Origin: JAHBXE01 sp044222195
GTDB lineage: Bacteria > Planctomycetota > Phycisphaerae > Phycisphaerales > UBA1924
Direction: 5' to 3'
Length of the DNA: 64,000 bases
Assembly: GCA_044222195.1 (NCBI GenBank)
Contig: JBGANS010000023.1
Location: 4,599 to 68,598, forward strand
Both the position numbers and the translations under genes were made by a program. Shown piece by piece: positions 37,165-45,670 of the stretch (position 1 is its first letter; each line of letters starts with the position of its first letter). The notes below the pieces were generated by a model. That model was given only the letters and a program-made list of their open reading frames with translations. It had not been told where the DNA came from and ran no database searches.

Positions 37165-38193
37165 TTACTCACCACCGACCATCCGGCGGATTGTCGAAGG
37201 CGACTCTCCCTGCCCCGTGCGGGCGCTCAGCAGCGCCGTCTGGCACAGAGTGAGAATGGTCACATGGTTCGGGGGTGTGGAGTCTGAAAGGGCGGGGTCG
37301 AGCAGCCGGGACAAGCTGTCGGCGAACGCCGCCGCGGCGGCCGAAACCGCGGGTTCACCCTTCTTGGCGCGCTTGGGCCTGGATTCATCGACAAGCGCGC
37401 CATCCGGCCCGATCCACTCGAAGCCGTCATCAAAGATCCGCAGCCGGCCTTTGTCGCCCAGCAGCGTTGCCGACCTTCCCCACCGTCCCGCCTGATCGCT
37501 CGCGAGGATCCCCGCCGCGCGTCCATCCGCGTACCGAAGGCTGGCCGAAACATCGCCGTGAAGATCTCGAAGCGATTCACCCGGCATCGCGCGTACGGCC
37601 TTGCCGGCGCTCAGCACGGCGCACGCCGCGTCGATGGTCTCGGGTTCGCCCAGCAGTCCGAACACGAGATCAAGTGCCGAATACAGATGTGAACCGAGGG
37701 ATCCTTCCGCCGGCGAGCCCCATGACTGAACGCCGATGGTCCGGATCAGGCCGAAGGCCTCGAGCACTTCCGCCGCGTTCCTGAACGACGGTGTGGCGCT
37801 GAGCCGCGGCACAAGCCTCAGGACATCCGCGGGCCGCACGGCTCCCTCAAGCCACCCTCCGCCGTGCAGGTCCAGGGCCGCGGCTGGAATGGGTTCCACC
37901 GTCGCGATCCTGACGCCGCGGGCGTGGGCATCGGATACGGCGTTGGAGTCTTCGACGGCTCCGCTCGATCCGAAGGTGCCTGCGGAGGCAATCCAGAAGA
38001 GGTCAACGTCGCTGCTCGCCAGGGCTGCACGAAGGTCTTTGAGCGGCTCAGCCTTGAGTTCCTCGGCGACGCTGTTGGAGAATCCCCGTCCCCAGCACCC
38101 CGCGGCGACGATGGATAGCCCTGCCGCTGCCGCGACATCTCTGACCAGCCCGACCTGCTCCGCCGCCATCCAGACGGCCACCCGGCGCTCCAT
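37165..38193 (-). CDS. Gfo/Idh/MocA-like oxidoreductase homologue lacking the Rossmann glycine motif
   Basis: 342 residues, no signal peptide. The layout is that of Gfo/Idh/MocA proteins: an N-terminal alpha/beta part (VAVWMAAEQVGLVRDVAAAA, AALASSDVDLFWIASAGTFG) and a C-terminal beta-sheet part (SHLYSALDLVFGLLGEPETI, SATLLGDKGRLRIFDDGFEW). The usual GxGxxG dinucleotide motif at the N-terminus and the EKP motif are not recognisable, so it may not bind NAD(P). A TAGGAT hexamer lies nine bases before the ATG. It could be a sugar-metabolism oxidoreductase or a non-enzymatic relative; moderate certainty on the fold, low on function. Confidence 0.6.
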   Translation of the reverse strand: MERRVAVWMAAEQVGLVRDVAAAAGLSIVAAGCWGRGFSNSVAEELKAEPLKDLRAALASSDVDLFWIASAGTFGSSGAVEDSNAVSDAHARGVRIATVEPIPAAALDLHGGGWLEGAVRPADVLRLVPRLSATPSFRNAAEVLEAFGLIRTIGVQSWGSPAEGSLGSHLYSALDLVFGLLGEPETIDAACAVLSAGKAVRAMPGESLRDLHGDVSASLRYADGRAAGILASDQAGRWGRSATLLGDKGRLRIFDDGFEWIGPDGALVDESRPKRAKKGEPAVSAAAAAFADSLSRLLDPALSDSTPPNHVTILTLCQTALLSARTGQGESPSTIRRMVGGE

Positions 38194-38225
38194 GGAGCGC
38201 TCATCCTACCAGCGAAGGCGGGCCT

Positions 38226-38408
38226 CTACCTGCGGTGGATTCGTCGCCACCACGTCGCGACCCCCGGCCCGAACGCGGCGAGCCAGCACGCGACCAGCAG
38301 CACGATTCCCAACGTAAAGGCCGGGGCCTCGCTGATCAATGCATGCGCAATCTGCCTCACCATCGCACAACGAATGGAGCGGCCTGAAATTGCCGACCTA
38401 CGATTCAT
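38226..38408 (-). CDS. Possible small single-helix membrane protein
   Basis: 60 residues if started at the ATG at 38408; a second ATG 15 codons later would give 45. The C-terminal half is a good membrane helix (FTLGIVLLVACWLAAFGPGV) followed by ATWWRRIHRR, a positive-inside end. It sits 32 bases upstream of the Gfo/Idh-like gene on the same strand and just upstream of rnpB on the other strand. No ribosome site is obvious, and a frame of this size can occur by chance in this base composition, so it is a tentative call. Confidence 0.3.
   Translation of the reverse strand: MNRRSAISGRSIRCAMVRQIAHALISEAPAFTLGIVLLVACWLAAFGPGVATWWRRIHRR
38399..38404 (+). promoter_or_regulatory. Candidate -10 (TACGAT) for rnpB
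   Basis: TACGAT ends eight bases before the first base of RNase P helix P1 at 38413, which fits a transcription start at about 38411. No strong -35 seen. Confidence 0.45.
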
Positions 38409-38412
38409 CGAA

Positions 38413-38947
<535 letters not shown>

Positions 38948-38956
38948 CGACCGCGA

Positions 38957-38995
38957 CGCGGGCCCTCGGAGAACCCGGGGGCCCGCGGCCTTTTT
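38957..38995 (+). terminator. Rho-independent terminator of rnpB
   Basis: A 9-bp stem, CGCGGGCCC (38957-38965) with GGGCCCGCG (38979-38987), with further pairing in the loop, GCC, then five T. It starts nine bases after the P1 helix. Confidence 0.9.
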
Positions 38996-39078
38996 GTCGA
39001 GGCGAAGGGATGTTCCGGCCCCTGGGTGATCGAGCCGTCGGGGCGGTCGAGAGTACTCCGGCCGACTCGCATGAAGTC

Positions 39079-39900
39079 TCAACGACTCCCCACCACGTAC
39101 ACAACAAACGGGTCGCTCAGCTCGACCGATGGTCTCGCCTGAACAGTTCCCGTGTGATCCACCGCTCCTCCCAATTCGTCATACACCTCAACGCCACAAA
39201 ACCCCGCCTCCCACATCGCATCCGACAGCTCCGGAATCGACCATAAACGCCAGTCGTACACGAAAGCGTCCTTCAACGTCCGCTTCCCGACTCGAAAGTG
39301 GATCGCGTTCAGCACACGCCCCGAAATCGGGTCAGCTTCGCGCTGTTGCCAGGTGTAATGAACGACTTGCCCATTTTTCCGGAGGCGAACCACCTTCGAT
39401 CCCGTCACGAATGCATCTGATCCGCCGTACACGTCGGCCACGAACACGCCGCGCCGGTTGAGCCGCGACCGTATGTGCCGCAGGTACGCGATCAGTTCCG
39501 GCCGCGTGTGCCAATAGCAGATCGGAAAGTTCGTCGCCGCGATGATGTCGCAGCGTTCTTTGGCCTGCATGACATCGGAGCGAACGACCTTGATCCCTGG
39601 CGCCTTGGCCCGAGCCAGCGCCTCGCGATCCTTGTCCACCGCGACCGCCCGATGCCGAGCATCGAGCTTCACCCACGCCCGCGCCAGCGCCGCCGTCCCC
39701 GAGAAATCCTCCCCCAGCACCCGAGCATCGCCGCGATGAACCGCCTTCAAAAACCGGGCCAGCGGCACGGGCGAAGTCACTGCGAGCTCGTACAACTCAA
39801 ACCGATCTAGCGCCGCCCCGGGACTTCTCCGCTTCCTCACTACGTCACTCCGTCGCTGCGTTACTCCGACACTGCCCCCCGTCACGCCATCCGGATCCAC
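39079..39900 (-). CDS. Class I SAM-dependent methyltransferase
   Basis: 273 residues. The SAM-binding motif is VLGEDFSGTAALARAW, followed by the acidic strand end HRAVAVDKDREALARA, and VRSDVMQAKERCDIIAATNF as the motif III region. RLNRRGVFVADVYGGSDAFV resembles motif V. The second half is beta-rich with many aromatic residues (YTWQQREADPISGRVLNAIH). Acceptor unknown. With the ATG at 39900 it overlaps the ABC permease by 19 bases; the first 25 residues are not conserved-looking, and a GTG start a few codons in is possible. It may be co-transcribed with the exporter genes upstream. Confidence 0.78.
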   Translation of the reverse strand: MDPDGVTGGSVGVTQRRSDVVRKRRSPGAALDRFELYELAVTSPVPLARFLKAVHRGDARVLGEDFSGTAALARAWVKLDARHRAVAVDKDREALARAKAPGIKVVRSDVMQAKERCDIIAATNFPICYWHTRPELIAYLRHIRSRLNRRGVFVADVYGGSDAFVTGSKVVRLRKNGQVVHYTWQQREADPISGRVLNAIHFRVGKRTLKDAFVYDWRLWSIPELSDAMWEAGFCGVEVYDELGGAVDHTGTVQARPSVELSDPFVVYVVGSR

Positions 39901-41279
39901 TTAATCAGCGTCCCCAGGTTCGGCGGTTTGCCGTACATCAGCACCCCGATGCGGAAGATCTTCGCCGCGGCCCACGCCGCGAAGCACACCGCGATCAACC
40001 CCACTCCGATCGACAGCGCGATCTGCCAGAACGGAACGCCCTCCGAAGAGGCCGCGAGCCGCATCACCATCGCGAACGGGCTCGTCGGCGGCACGATGCT
40101 CAGGATCGTCGCCATCGGCGAGTTCGGGTTGCGGATGATCGCCGGCGACAGAATCATCGGGATGATGAACACGATCATGATCGGGCCCACCAGCGACTGC
40201 GCCTCGTGAACCTCCGAAACCGCGCTGCCAACCGCCGCCATCATCGCCGCGATCAGGAAGAACGCGATGAGGAAGAAGATGATCAGGTAGACGATGTTGG
40301 CCGCGCTGAGCAGGTCGAGCATGTTGAACGAGACCAATGCGCCGACGCCGAGCGACGCGTACGCCACCAGAATCAGCATCCCGACGCACATCTGGCCCAC
40401 GATCTTGCCCACCATGAGTTGCAGAGGCGACACCGCCGAAAGAAGCACCTCCATGATCCGGTTGCTCTTTTCTTCGATCGTTGTGGTCAGCAGGTATTGC
40501 CCGCCCGTGAACGATGAGATCCACAGCAGCATGATGAACGCAAAGGGAATGAAGAACTGCGCGCCGTCGTTGCTCTTGCGCTCTCCCGACGCCGTCACCG
40601 TGGTCGCCCGCGGCGAATCCAGCCTCGTCAGGGCCAGGATCCGCTCCGGATCCATGTCGCTCGCCCTGATCCGCGCGGTCACGATCGCCGGTCCCACGAC
40701 GCTCCGTATCACATCCACGATCCGATCGTCGAGCTTGGTCCGCTGATAAATCTGGTAACGGCCGTATTCCGGCTTCTCCGGAGTGCCCGAGGGTTTCACG
40801 GCATTCTCATCGATCACGACCACCGCCAGCCGCCCGCCGTCCGTGATCGCACCGAGTGTCAGCGGCTTCTTCTCCGATTCAAGGTCCGCGCCGGCGTCCA
40901 GCACCTGCACCTGCAGTTTCGGCATCGCCGCCGCGGCGTCCAGGGCCGATCCCGCCTGATTCTTCGCCATGTCCTTCACCGGGCCGGCCGGCAGCTTCTC
41001 GTCGATCTTCCCCTTGATCGCTTCCCGTATCGCCTTGGATGTGTTCTCCATGGTCGATTCGAGTTTCTCCGTCGTGATCGCCGGCGCGACGATACCGCCC
41101 GTCCGGTCGATGATCGCGATCGTGCCGTCGATCTTGGGTGGCTTGTCGGAGATCAGGAGCGGGATCGCCGTGATCGCGACGAACATGATCGCCGGCATGA
41201 TCGCCACGCCGATGAGAAAGCCCTTGGTCATCACCGTGGATGTGAACTCGCGCAGCGCTACAGCAATCAGCTTTTTCAT
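39882..41279 (-). CDS. ABC-2 type exporter permease (NatB-like)
   Basis: 465 residues. A first membrane helix at about 20-45 (MTKGFLIGVAIMPAIMFVAI) is followed by an extracytoplasmic domain of about 200 residues, then five or six helices in the C-terminal half. FFIPFAFIMLLWISSFTGGQ and EKSNRIMEVLLSAVSPLQLM are characteristic of NatB-type ABC-2 permeases, which export sodium, drugs or unknown compounds. It starts in a four-base overlap with the ATPase gene, so the pair forms one exporter. Substrate unknown. Confidence 0.88.
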   Translation of the reverse strand: MKKLIAVALREFTSTVMTKGFLIGVAIMPAIMFVAITAIPLLISDKPPKIDGTIAIIDRTGGIVAPAITTEKLESTMENTSKAIREAIKGKIDEKLPAGPVKDMAKNQAGSALDAAAAMPKLQVQVLDAGADLESEKKPLTLGAITDGGRLAVVVIDENAVKPSGTPEKPEYGRYQIYQRTKLDDRIVDVIRSVVGPAIVTARIRASDMDPERILALTRLDSPRATTVTASGERKSNDGAQFFIPFAFIMLLWISSFTGGQYLLTTTIEEKSNRIMEVLLSAVSPLQLMVGKIVGQMCVGMLILVAYASLGVGALVSFNMLDLLSAANIVYLIIFFLIAFFLIAAMMAAVGSAVSEVHEAQSLVGPIMIVFIIPMILSPAIIRNPNSPMATILSIVPPTSPFAMVMRLAASSEGVPFWQIALSIGVGLIAVCFAAWAAAKIFRIGVLMYGKPPNLGTLIKWIRMA

Positions 41280-42280
41280 CGGCGTGCTCCCGTGTTGCCG
41301 GAGTCGCCGGTGCCCTCTTTCAGCGACGCACGGAGGGCTTCCTCGCCCCCATCGCCCGATGTCTCCGGCCCTCCGTGCCCGAGCACGATGGAAATAAACA
41401 CATCCTCGAGGGACACCCGCTTTCGCTCGATCCGCCGCACGGGGGCAATGTCAAAGATGGTCCGCATCATGGCCGAGGGATCCGCCCGGTCATCAAGCGA
41501 CGCTTCCAGGCAATCACCGTTGCGCCGCACCCGCCGCACGCCGCTCAATCGTTCCAGGGCCCCGCCATCGATCCCGTTCTCGAGGGGTTCAACGATGATC
41601 GCCCGGGGATCGTGCCGGCGTTGGAGTTCATCGATCGTCATGTCCAACACCTTCTTGCCCCGGTTGATCATGACGACGTGGTCGCAGATCGCTTCGGCGT
41701 GCGACATCACGTGCGTCGAGAAGATGACCGTTCGCCCCTTGGTGTGCTGCTCGTGAACAAGCTCCCGCAGCAGCCGGCTGTTCACCGGGTCGAGCCCGCT
41801 GAAAGGCTCATCCAGGATGACCAGGTCCGGCTCGTGCATGATCGCGGACAGAAACTGCACCTTCTGCTGCATCCCCTTCGACAACTCCTGGCATCGCTTG
41901 CGATGAACATCGCCCAGCCCGATGCGCCCGAGCCACTCCTTGACCCTGGTCTCCAGCCCGGCGCCATCGACTCCCTTGAGCCTCGCCATGTACTGGAGAA
42001 ACGCCCCGACCCGCATCTTCCGGTAAAGCCCCCGCTCTTCCGGCAAGTACCCGATCCGGTCCTTTGATTCAATCGCGCTCCTCTTCCCCAGGACCGAAAT
42101 CTCGCCCCGGTCCGGAAAGAAGATTGACATGATCATCCGGATCGTCGTGCTCTTGCCCGCTCCGTTGGGGCCGATGAAGCCGTAGAGGCTGCCTTCCGGC
42201 ACGGTGAGGTCCAGATCGCTCACCGCAACCTTTGGGCCAAAGGTCTTGGTGACGCCGCGGATGACGATTGCATCGGCCAT
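41276..42280 (-). CDS. ABC exporter ATPase (NatA-like)
   Basis: 334 residues. Walker A is GPNGAGKST, the signature is LSKGMQQKVQFL, Walker B is LVILDEPFSGLDP and the H-loop is FSTHVMSHAEAI. RIGYLPEERGLYRKMRVGAF is typical of NatA-type exporter ATPases. After the ATPase domain comes a C-terminal extension of about 110 residues ending in a Gly/Glu-rich tail. It is coupled to the permease by overlap. A TATGAT hexamer lies nine bases before the ATG, giving a near-leaderless transcript. Confidence 0.9.
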   Translation of the reverse strand: MADAIVIRGVTKTFGPKVAVSDLDLTVPEGSLYGFIGPNGAGKSTTIRMIMSIFFPDRGEISVLGKRSAIESKDRIGYLPEERGLYRKMRVGAFLQYMARLKGVDGAGLETRVKEWLGRIGLGDVHRKRCQELSKGMQQKVQFLSAIMHEPDLVILDEPFSGLDPVNSRLLRELVHEQHTKGRTVIFSTHVMSHAEAICDHVVMINRGKKVLDMTIDELQRRHDPRAIIVEPLENGIDGGALERLSGVRRVRRNGDCLEASLDDRADPSAMMRTIFDIAPVRRIERKRVSLEDVFISIVLGHGGPETSGDGGEEALRASLKEGTGDSGNTGARR

Positions 42281-42368
42281 AGGGAGCCCATCATACGAGC
42301 CGCGCGCGGAGAGCGGCTGGCTGGCCGCATCGACCTGCGAGTTGCGTCCTGCCAGCGTGGCTCGTTCC

Positions 42369-42374
42369 TACCCT
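42369..42374 (+). promoter_or_regulatory. Leaderless-type -10 (TACCCT), 6 bases before prfA
   Basis: TACCCT then CTGCCC then ATG at 42381; no Shine-Dalgarno. Confidence 0.45.
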
Positions 42375-42380
42375 CTGCCC

Positions 42381-43472
42381 ATGTCCGCCACGCTGCCCGA
42401 TCGCGTCCTCGCCAAGCTCGACGAAATGTCGGCCGAGCACGATCGCCTTGCATCCAAGCTCGAACAGTCCGAAATAGTCGTCGACCACCGCAAAGTCCGT
42501 GAACTTTCGATCCAGAAGTCCGCCCTGGCGCCCGTCGTCGAGTCCTACCGCGCCTTTCGAAAGGCCTCCGCCGAAGCCGACGAACTCCGCCGCGCCGTCG
42601 CGACCAACGCCGACCCTGACTTCGCCGCCCTCGCCCGCGAGGAACTCCCCGGCGTCGAGTCGCGGGCCGCCGCCCTGCTCAACGAAGTCAAGTCCGCCCT
42701 GGTCACCACCGACGACCGCAAAGTCGGTTCCGTCATGCTCGAGGTCCGCGCCGGCACCGGCGGCGATGAGGCCGCCCTCTGGGCCCGAGACCTTCTTGAG
42801 ATGTACACGAAGTACGCCGTGAAGAAGGGCTGGTCCTTCGAACCCCTCGACGTCACGCTTGAGTCCGATGCAGGCGGAATTCGCAGCGCCGTCGCCAATA
42901 TCCGCGGCGAAGGAGTCTGGTCCGAGCTCAACTTCGAAGCCGGCGTCCATTCCGTCAAGCGTGTTCCTGCGACCGAGGCCCAGGGCCGCGTGCACACGAG
43001 CACCGCCACCGTCGCCGTTCTGCCCGAGCCCGAGAGCGTCGATGTCAAGATCGACTGGGCCAACGACGTCGAAGAGTTCGCCACGCGCGCCCAGGGCCCC
43101 GGCGGCCAGAATGTCAACAAGGTCGAAACCGCCTGGCAGATCCACCACAAGCCCACCGGCATCATCATCAAGATGATGGAGGCCAAGAGCCAGCAGCAGA
43201 ACCGCGAACGCGCCCGTCGCCTGCTCATGGCACGGCTCTACGAAGCCGAGCGCCAGCGCCAGCACGCCGACCGCGCCGCCGCCCGCAAGGGCCAGATCGG
43301 CTCCGGCGACCGCTCCGAGAAAATCCGGACGTATCGCTTCAAGGACGGCATCGCGGCGGATGAACGTCTCCCGGGCGAATACAGCCTGCGCGACATCATC
43401 GCCGGCGACCTGAGCAAGCTCATGAAAGACCTGCTGGACCACGAGACCTCGCGGCGGCTTGCGGAGCTTTAA
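42381..43472 (+). CDS. prfA: Peptide chain release factor 1
   Basis: Terminates translation at UAA and UAG. 363 residues. The stop-codon recognition tripeptide is PAT, in VPATEAQGRVHTSTATVAVL, which marks RF1 and not RF2 (SPF). The peptidyl-hydrolysis loop is GPGGQNVNKVETAWQIHHKP, with the GGQ. The flanking residues (GPGGQNVN in place of the usual GAGGQHVN) look slightly RF2-like. The N-terminal helical domain is short. The ATG at 42381 is preferred to an upstream in-frame start because of the family length and the hexamer just before it. prmC does not follow. Confidence 0.94.
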   Translation: MSATLPDRVLAKLDEMSAEHDRLASKLEQSEIVVDHRKVRELSIQKSALAPVVESYRAFRKASAEADELRRAVATNADPDFAALAREELPGVESRAAALLNEVKSALVTTDDRKVGSVMLEVRAGTGGDEAALWARDLLEMYTKYAVKKGWSFEPLDVTLESDAGGIRSAVANIRGEGVWSELNFEAGVHSVKRVPATEAQGRVHTSTATVAVLPEPESVDVKIDWANDVEEFATRAQGPGGQNVNKVETAWQIHHKPTGIIIKMMEAKSQQQNRERARRLLMARLYEAERQRQHADRAAARKGQIGSGDRSEKIRTYRFKDGIAADERLPGEYSLRDIIAGDLSKLMKDLLDHETSRRLAEL

Positions 43473-43473
43473 G

Positions 43474-44001
43474 TCAATAGCCCACTACCGTCAGTCCATA
43501 GGGAATCTGTACTCGCTTGTGCCCGAAAAGCGCGCCCGCAACGGCCACCGTGTGCTTGTAGCCATCATGGGAGCCGTTTGCGTGTTTGTATTCGTTCGGA
43601 ACGCAAAGAAACAGATGGTCAACTTGAACCATGACCATCGCTTGGACCAAGTCTCGATATATCGCGTTTCCATAAACTGCGCGTCCCGCTTCAATTTCAA
43701 GGCCGCACCTCCATTCGGGCTGGTACGCATCAATTTGGTAGTTCAATGTTGGTCGACCGTTCTCCCCGAAGAAAACGGGGCGGGCGATCTTCTGTGATGA
43801 CCGCTTGCCCGACTCCACTTCAAATCCAAGAGAAACCAGATCCCTTCGGACTGCGGCCAATACGTCGTTGCTCTCCAATCCTTTGTCGAGGGCAACCGTC
43901 GAGATGTCCGTCTCGTGCTTGCGAAGGACATCCACCACCGCCTCACAGAATGACGGTGGCGGAGAAGTCTGAGGAAAGCAGCTGAAACGGATGGTGGACA
44001 T
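43474..44001 (-). CDS. Orphan BamHI/BglII-like nuclease-fold protein
   Basis: 175 residues, no membrane segment. The middle reads NYQIDAYQPEWRCGLEIEAG followed by RAVYGNAIYRDLVQAMVMVQ and DHLFLCVPNEYK. Asp91, Glu102 and Glu104 are spaced like the D...ExE active site of BamHI-type and BglII-type restriction enzymes, and the following helix plus beta-strand agrees with that fold. This is by-eye inference. No methyltransferase or other defence gene is beside it. Its DNA is visibly richer in A+T than the flanking genes, which suggests recent acquisition. A TAATCT hexamer lies six bases before the ATG. It could be a solitary endonuclease, a repair-type nuclease or a decayed restriction remnant. 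Confidence 0.65.
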   Translation of the reverse strand: MSTIRFSCFPQTSPPPSFCEAVVDVLRKHETDISTVALDKGLESNDVLAAVRRDLVSLGFEVESGKRSSQKIARPVFFGENGRPTLNYQIDAYQPEWRCGLEIEAGRAVYGNAIYRDLVQAMVMVQVDHLFLCVPNEYKHANGSHDGYKHTVAVAGALFGHKRVQIPYGLTVVGY

Positions 44002-44007
44002 GCCGAG

Positions 44008-44013
44008 AGATTA
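44008..44013 (-). promoter_or_regulatory. Leaderless-type -10 (TAATCT), 6 bases before the nuclease-like gene
   Basis: Minus-strand TAATCT, then CTCGGC, then ATG at 44001. This hexamer is one of the richest in A+T of the series. Confidence 0.45.
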
Positions 44014-44039
44014 CCATGAGATCGTGAAAGGAAAACGGA

Positions 44040-45347
44040 TTGCTTGAGTCGTGTGACATTGCCGTAATCGGCGCCGGAGCCGCCGGCCTCATGGCTGCAA
44101 TCTCCGCAGGGCGTGCCGGCAGAGGCCTGCGGATTGTCGCCCTGGACAGCGCCCAGCGTCTCGGCGCCAAGATCCTCGTCGCCGGCGGCGGCCGTTGCAA
44201 CGTCACCCACTTCGAGGTTGATGAACGCCAATATGCGGGCAGTTCGTCGCACGCGATCAAGAAGGTGCTCCGCCGCTTCGACGTTCCGCAAACCATCCAG
44301 TTCTTCCGCGACTTCGACGTTGAACTCAAACGCGAGGACACCGGCAAGCTCTTCCCGACCACCGACGACGCCCACACGATTCTGAATGCACTCCTCACCG
44401 CGGCGCGCGAAGTCGGCGTTGAACTCCGTCACCCGCATCGCGTCGAATCCATCTCCCGCGATGATGAAGGCTTTCTGATCTCCGGCCGCTCCTCAGATCT
44501 CTCCCTTCGTGCCTCCGTGCCTTCATCCCTCCGTGCCTCCAGGGTCATTCTCGCCACTGGCGGCAAGTCTCTCCCCAAGACAGGCTCCGACGGCCACGGA
44601 TACACCATCGCCAAGTCGCTCGGCCACTCCATCACGCCCACCTTTCCCGCCCTGGTGCCACTCACACTCCCGAAAGATCACTGGATCTGCTCTCTCTCCG
44701 GGATCACCATCGACGCCACGGTCGAACTCCGCGCGGCCACCGGCAAGCGACTCAAGTCCTTCACCAACTCCACGCTGCTGACCCACTTCGGCCTCAGCGG
44801 GCCCAGCATCCTCGACATCAGCCGTTACTACCTCGATCAAGGCGAGGGAGTGGGGAGGCGATCGGCATCCGGCGGATCAGTGCAGCTCATCCTCAACTTC
44901 CTCCCCGCCCAATCCCTCGAACAAACCGACACCGACCTCCAGCGCCTCAACAAGCTCTCTCCCGCCCGCTATCTCCGCGATCACGGCCTCCCCGACCGCC
45001 TTGCCGAGGCACTCTGCCGCGCCGCATCCATTGACCCCGCCGCCGCCGCCCACACGCTCACGCGTGATTCCCGGCGTGCTCTCGCCCGCGCGATCACCGA
45101 AACACCGCTCCCCGTCACCGGCTCGCGCGGCTATCTCTTCGCCGAAGTCACCGCCGGCGGCGTCCCACTTTCCGAACTCCACCTCGACACGATGGAGTCA
45201 CGCCTCTGCCCAGGCCTCTACCTCTGCGGTGAAGTCTGCGATGTCGACGGCCGCATCGGTGGCTTCAACTTCCAGTGGGCATGGGCGAGCGGGTTCGTCG
45301 CGGGTTCAAGCGCCGCAACTCCTGCTCCTGCGGAACCGCGACCGTAA
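44040..45347 (+). CDS. BaiN/HI0933-family flavoprotein (NAD(P)/FAD-dependent oxidoreductase)
   Basis: 435 residues. The FAD-binding opening is DIAVIGAGAAGLMAAISAGR, and the family signatures GAKILVAGGGRCNVTH, GKLFPTTDDAHTILNALL and VILATGGKSLPKTGSDGHGY are present. The C-terminal part, GYLFAEVTAGGVPLSELHLD and LYLCGEVCDVDGRIGGFNFQ, closes the fold. The start is a TTG at 44040 with AAAGGA eight bases upstream. Oddities: a 12-15 residue low-complexity insert (about residues 150-167) made by an 8-bp tandem repeat, and a 3' end formed by an inverted-repeat element whose sequence supplies the last codons (EPRP). Physiological substrate unknown. Confidence 0.88.
   Translation: MLESCDIAVIGAGAAGLMAAISAGRAGRGLRIVALDSAQRLGAKILVAGGGRCNVTHFEVDERQYAGSSSHAIKKVLRRFDVPQTIQFFRDFDVELKREDTGKLFPTTDDAHTILNALLTAAREVGVELRHPHRVESISRDDEGFLISGRSSDLSLRASVPSSLRASRVILATGGKSLPKTGSDGHGYTIAKSLGHSITPTFPALVPLTLPKDHWICSLSGITIDATVELRAATGKRLKSFTNSTLLTHFGLSGPSILDISRYYLDQGEGVGRRSASGGSVQLILNFLPAQSLEQTDTDLQRLNKLSPARYLRDHGLPDRLAEALCRAASIDPAAAAHTLTRDSRRALARAITETPLPVTGSRGYLFAEVTAGGVPLSELHLDTMESRLCPGLYLCGEVCDVDGRIGGFNFQWAWASGFVAGSSAATPAPAEPRP
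44504..44540 (+). repeat. Octamer tandem repeat inside the flavoprotein gene
   Basis: CCTTCGTG, CCTCCGTG, CCTTCATC, CCTCCGTG, CCTCC: four and a half 8-bp units encoding LRASVPSSLRAS-like residues just before the VILATGG motif. Confidence 0.75.
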
Positions 45348-45452
45348 GGGAGCGGAATCCACCAATCTCCACGCGGCAACAACAAACGCTCAACGCGCTC
45401 CACTCACATACTGGCTTTCGGACGCCTCCGCTCGCTGACGGTCGCGGTTCCG
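45331..45452. repeat. 122-bp element with 26-bp inverted terminal repeats (MITE-like or REP pair)
   Basis: CGGAACCGCGACCGTAAGGG plus AGCGGA at 45331-45356, and its inverted copy at 45427-45452, match at 24 of 26 positions. About 70 bases of unrelated sequence lie between. No open frame or transposase is present. The left copy overlaps the last 17 bases of the flavoprotein gene including the stop; the right copy ends nine bases before the stop of the small membrane protein on the other strand. It may also act as a bidirectional transcription barrier. Confidence 0.7.
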
Positions 45453-45461
45453 CCGATCCCC

Positions 45462-45614
45462 TCACCACCACTTCAACAAGAAACCCAGCGTCGCGATCAC
45501 CGCCACGAGCACCAACAAAACCACAATCACCTTCCAAAACGTCGATCCATCATCATCTCCCAGCAGCCACCGCAGCAGGATCAGATCCAGGATGAAGTCG
45601 AAGGGGTCCAGCAT
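45462..45614 (-). CDS. 50-residue single-helix membrane protein
   Basis: A short gene that is easily missed. The ATG at 45614 is preceded by AGGAG five bases upstream. The product begins MLDPFDFILDLILLRWLLGD, has an acidic DDDGS turn, then FWKVIVVLLVLVAVIATLGF and LLKWW. One clear membrane helix spans about residues 28-47, and an amphipathic or second hydrophobic stretch lies at 8-18. Codon use agrees with a real gene, and the stop is followed directly by the inverted-repeat element. Function unknown; it lies between and divergent from aroDE. Confidence 0.65.
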   Translation of the reverse strand: MLDPFDFILDLILLRWLLGDDDGSTFWKVIVVLLVLVAVIATLGFLLKWW

Positions 45615-45670
45615 GTTTCTCCTACGGAATCTCTTCTACCGCCTTTTGTCTGATCCGTTGCCCGATTCCA

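Noticed and set aside
42381..43472. Possible assignment of the release factor to RF2 because of GPGGQNVN
   Set aside because: The recognition tripeptide is PAT and the surrounding HTSTATVAVLPE is typical of RF1.
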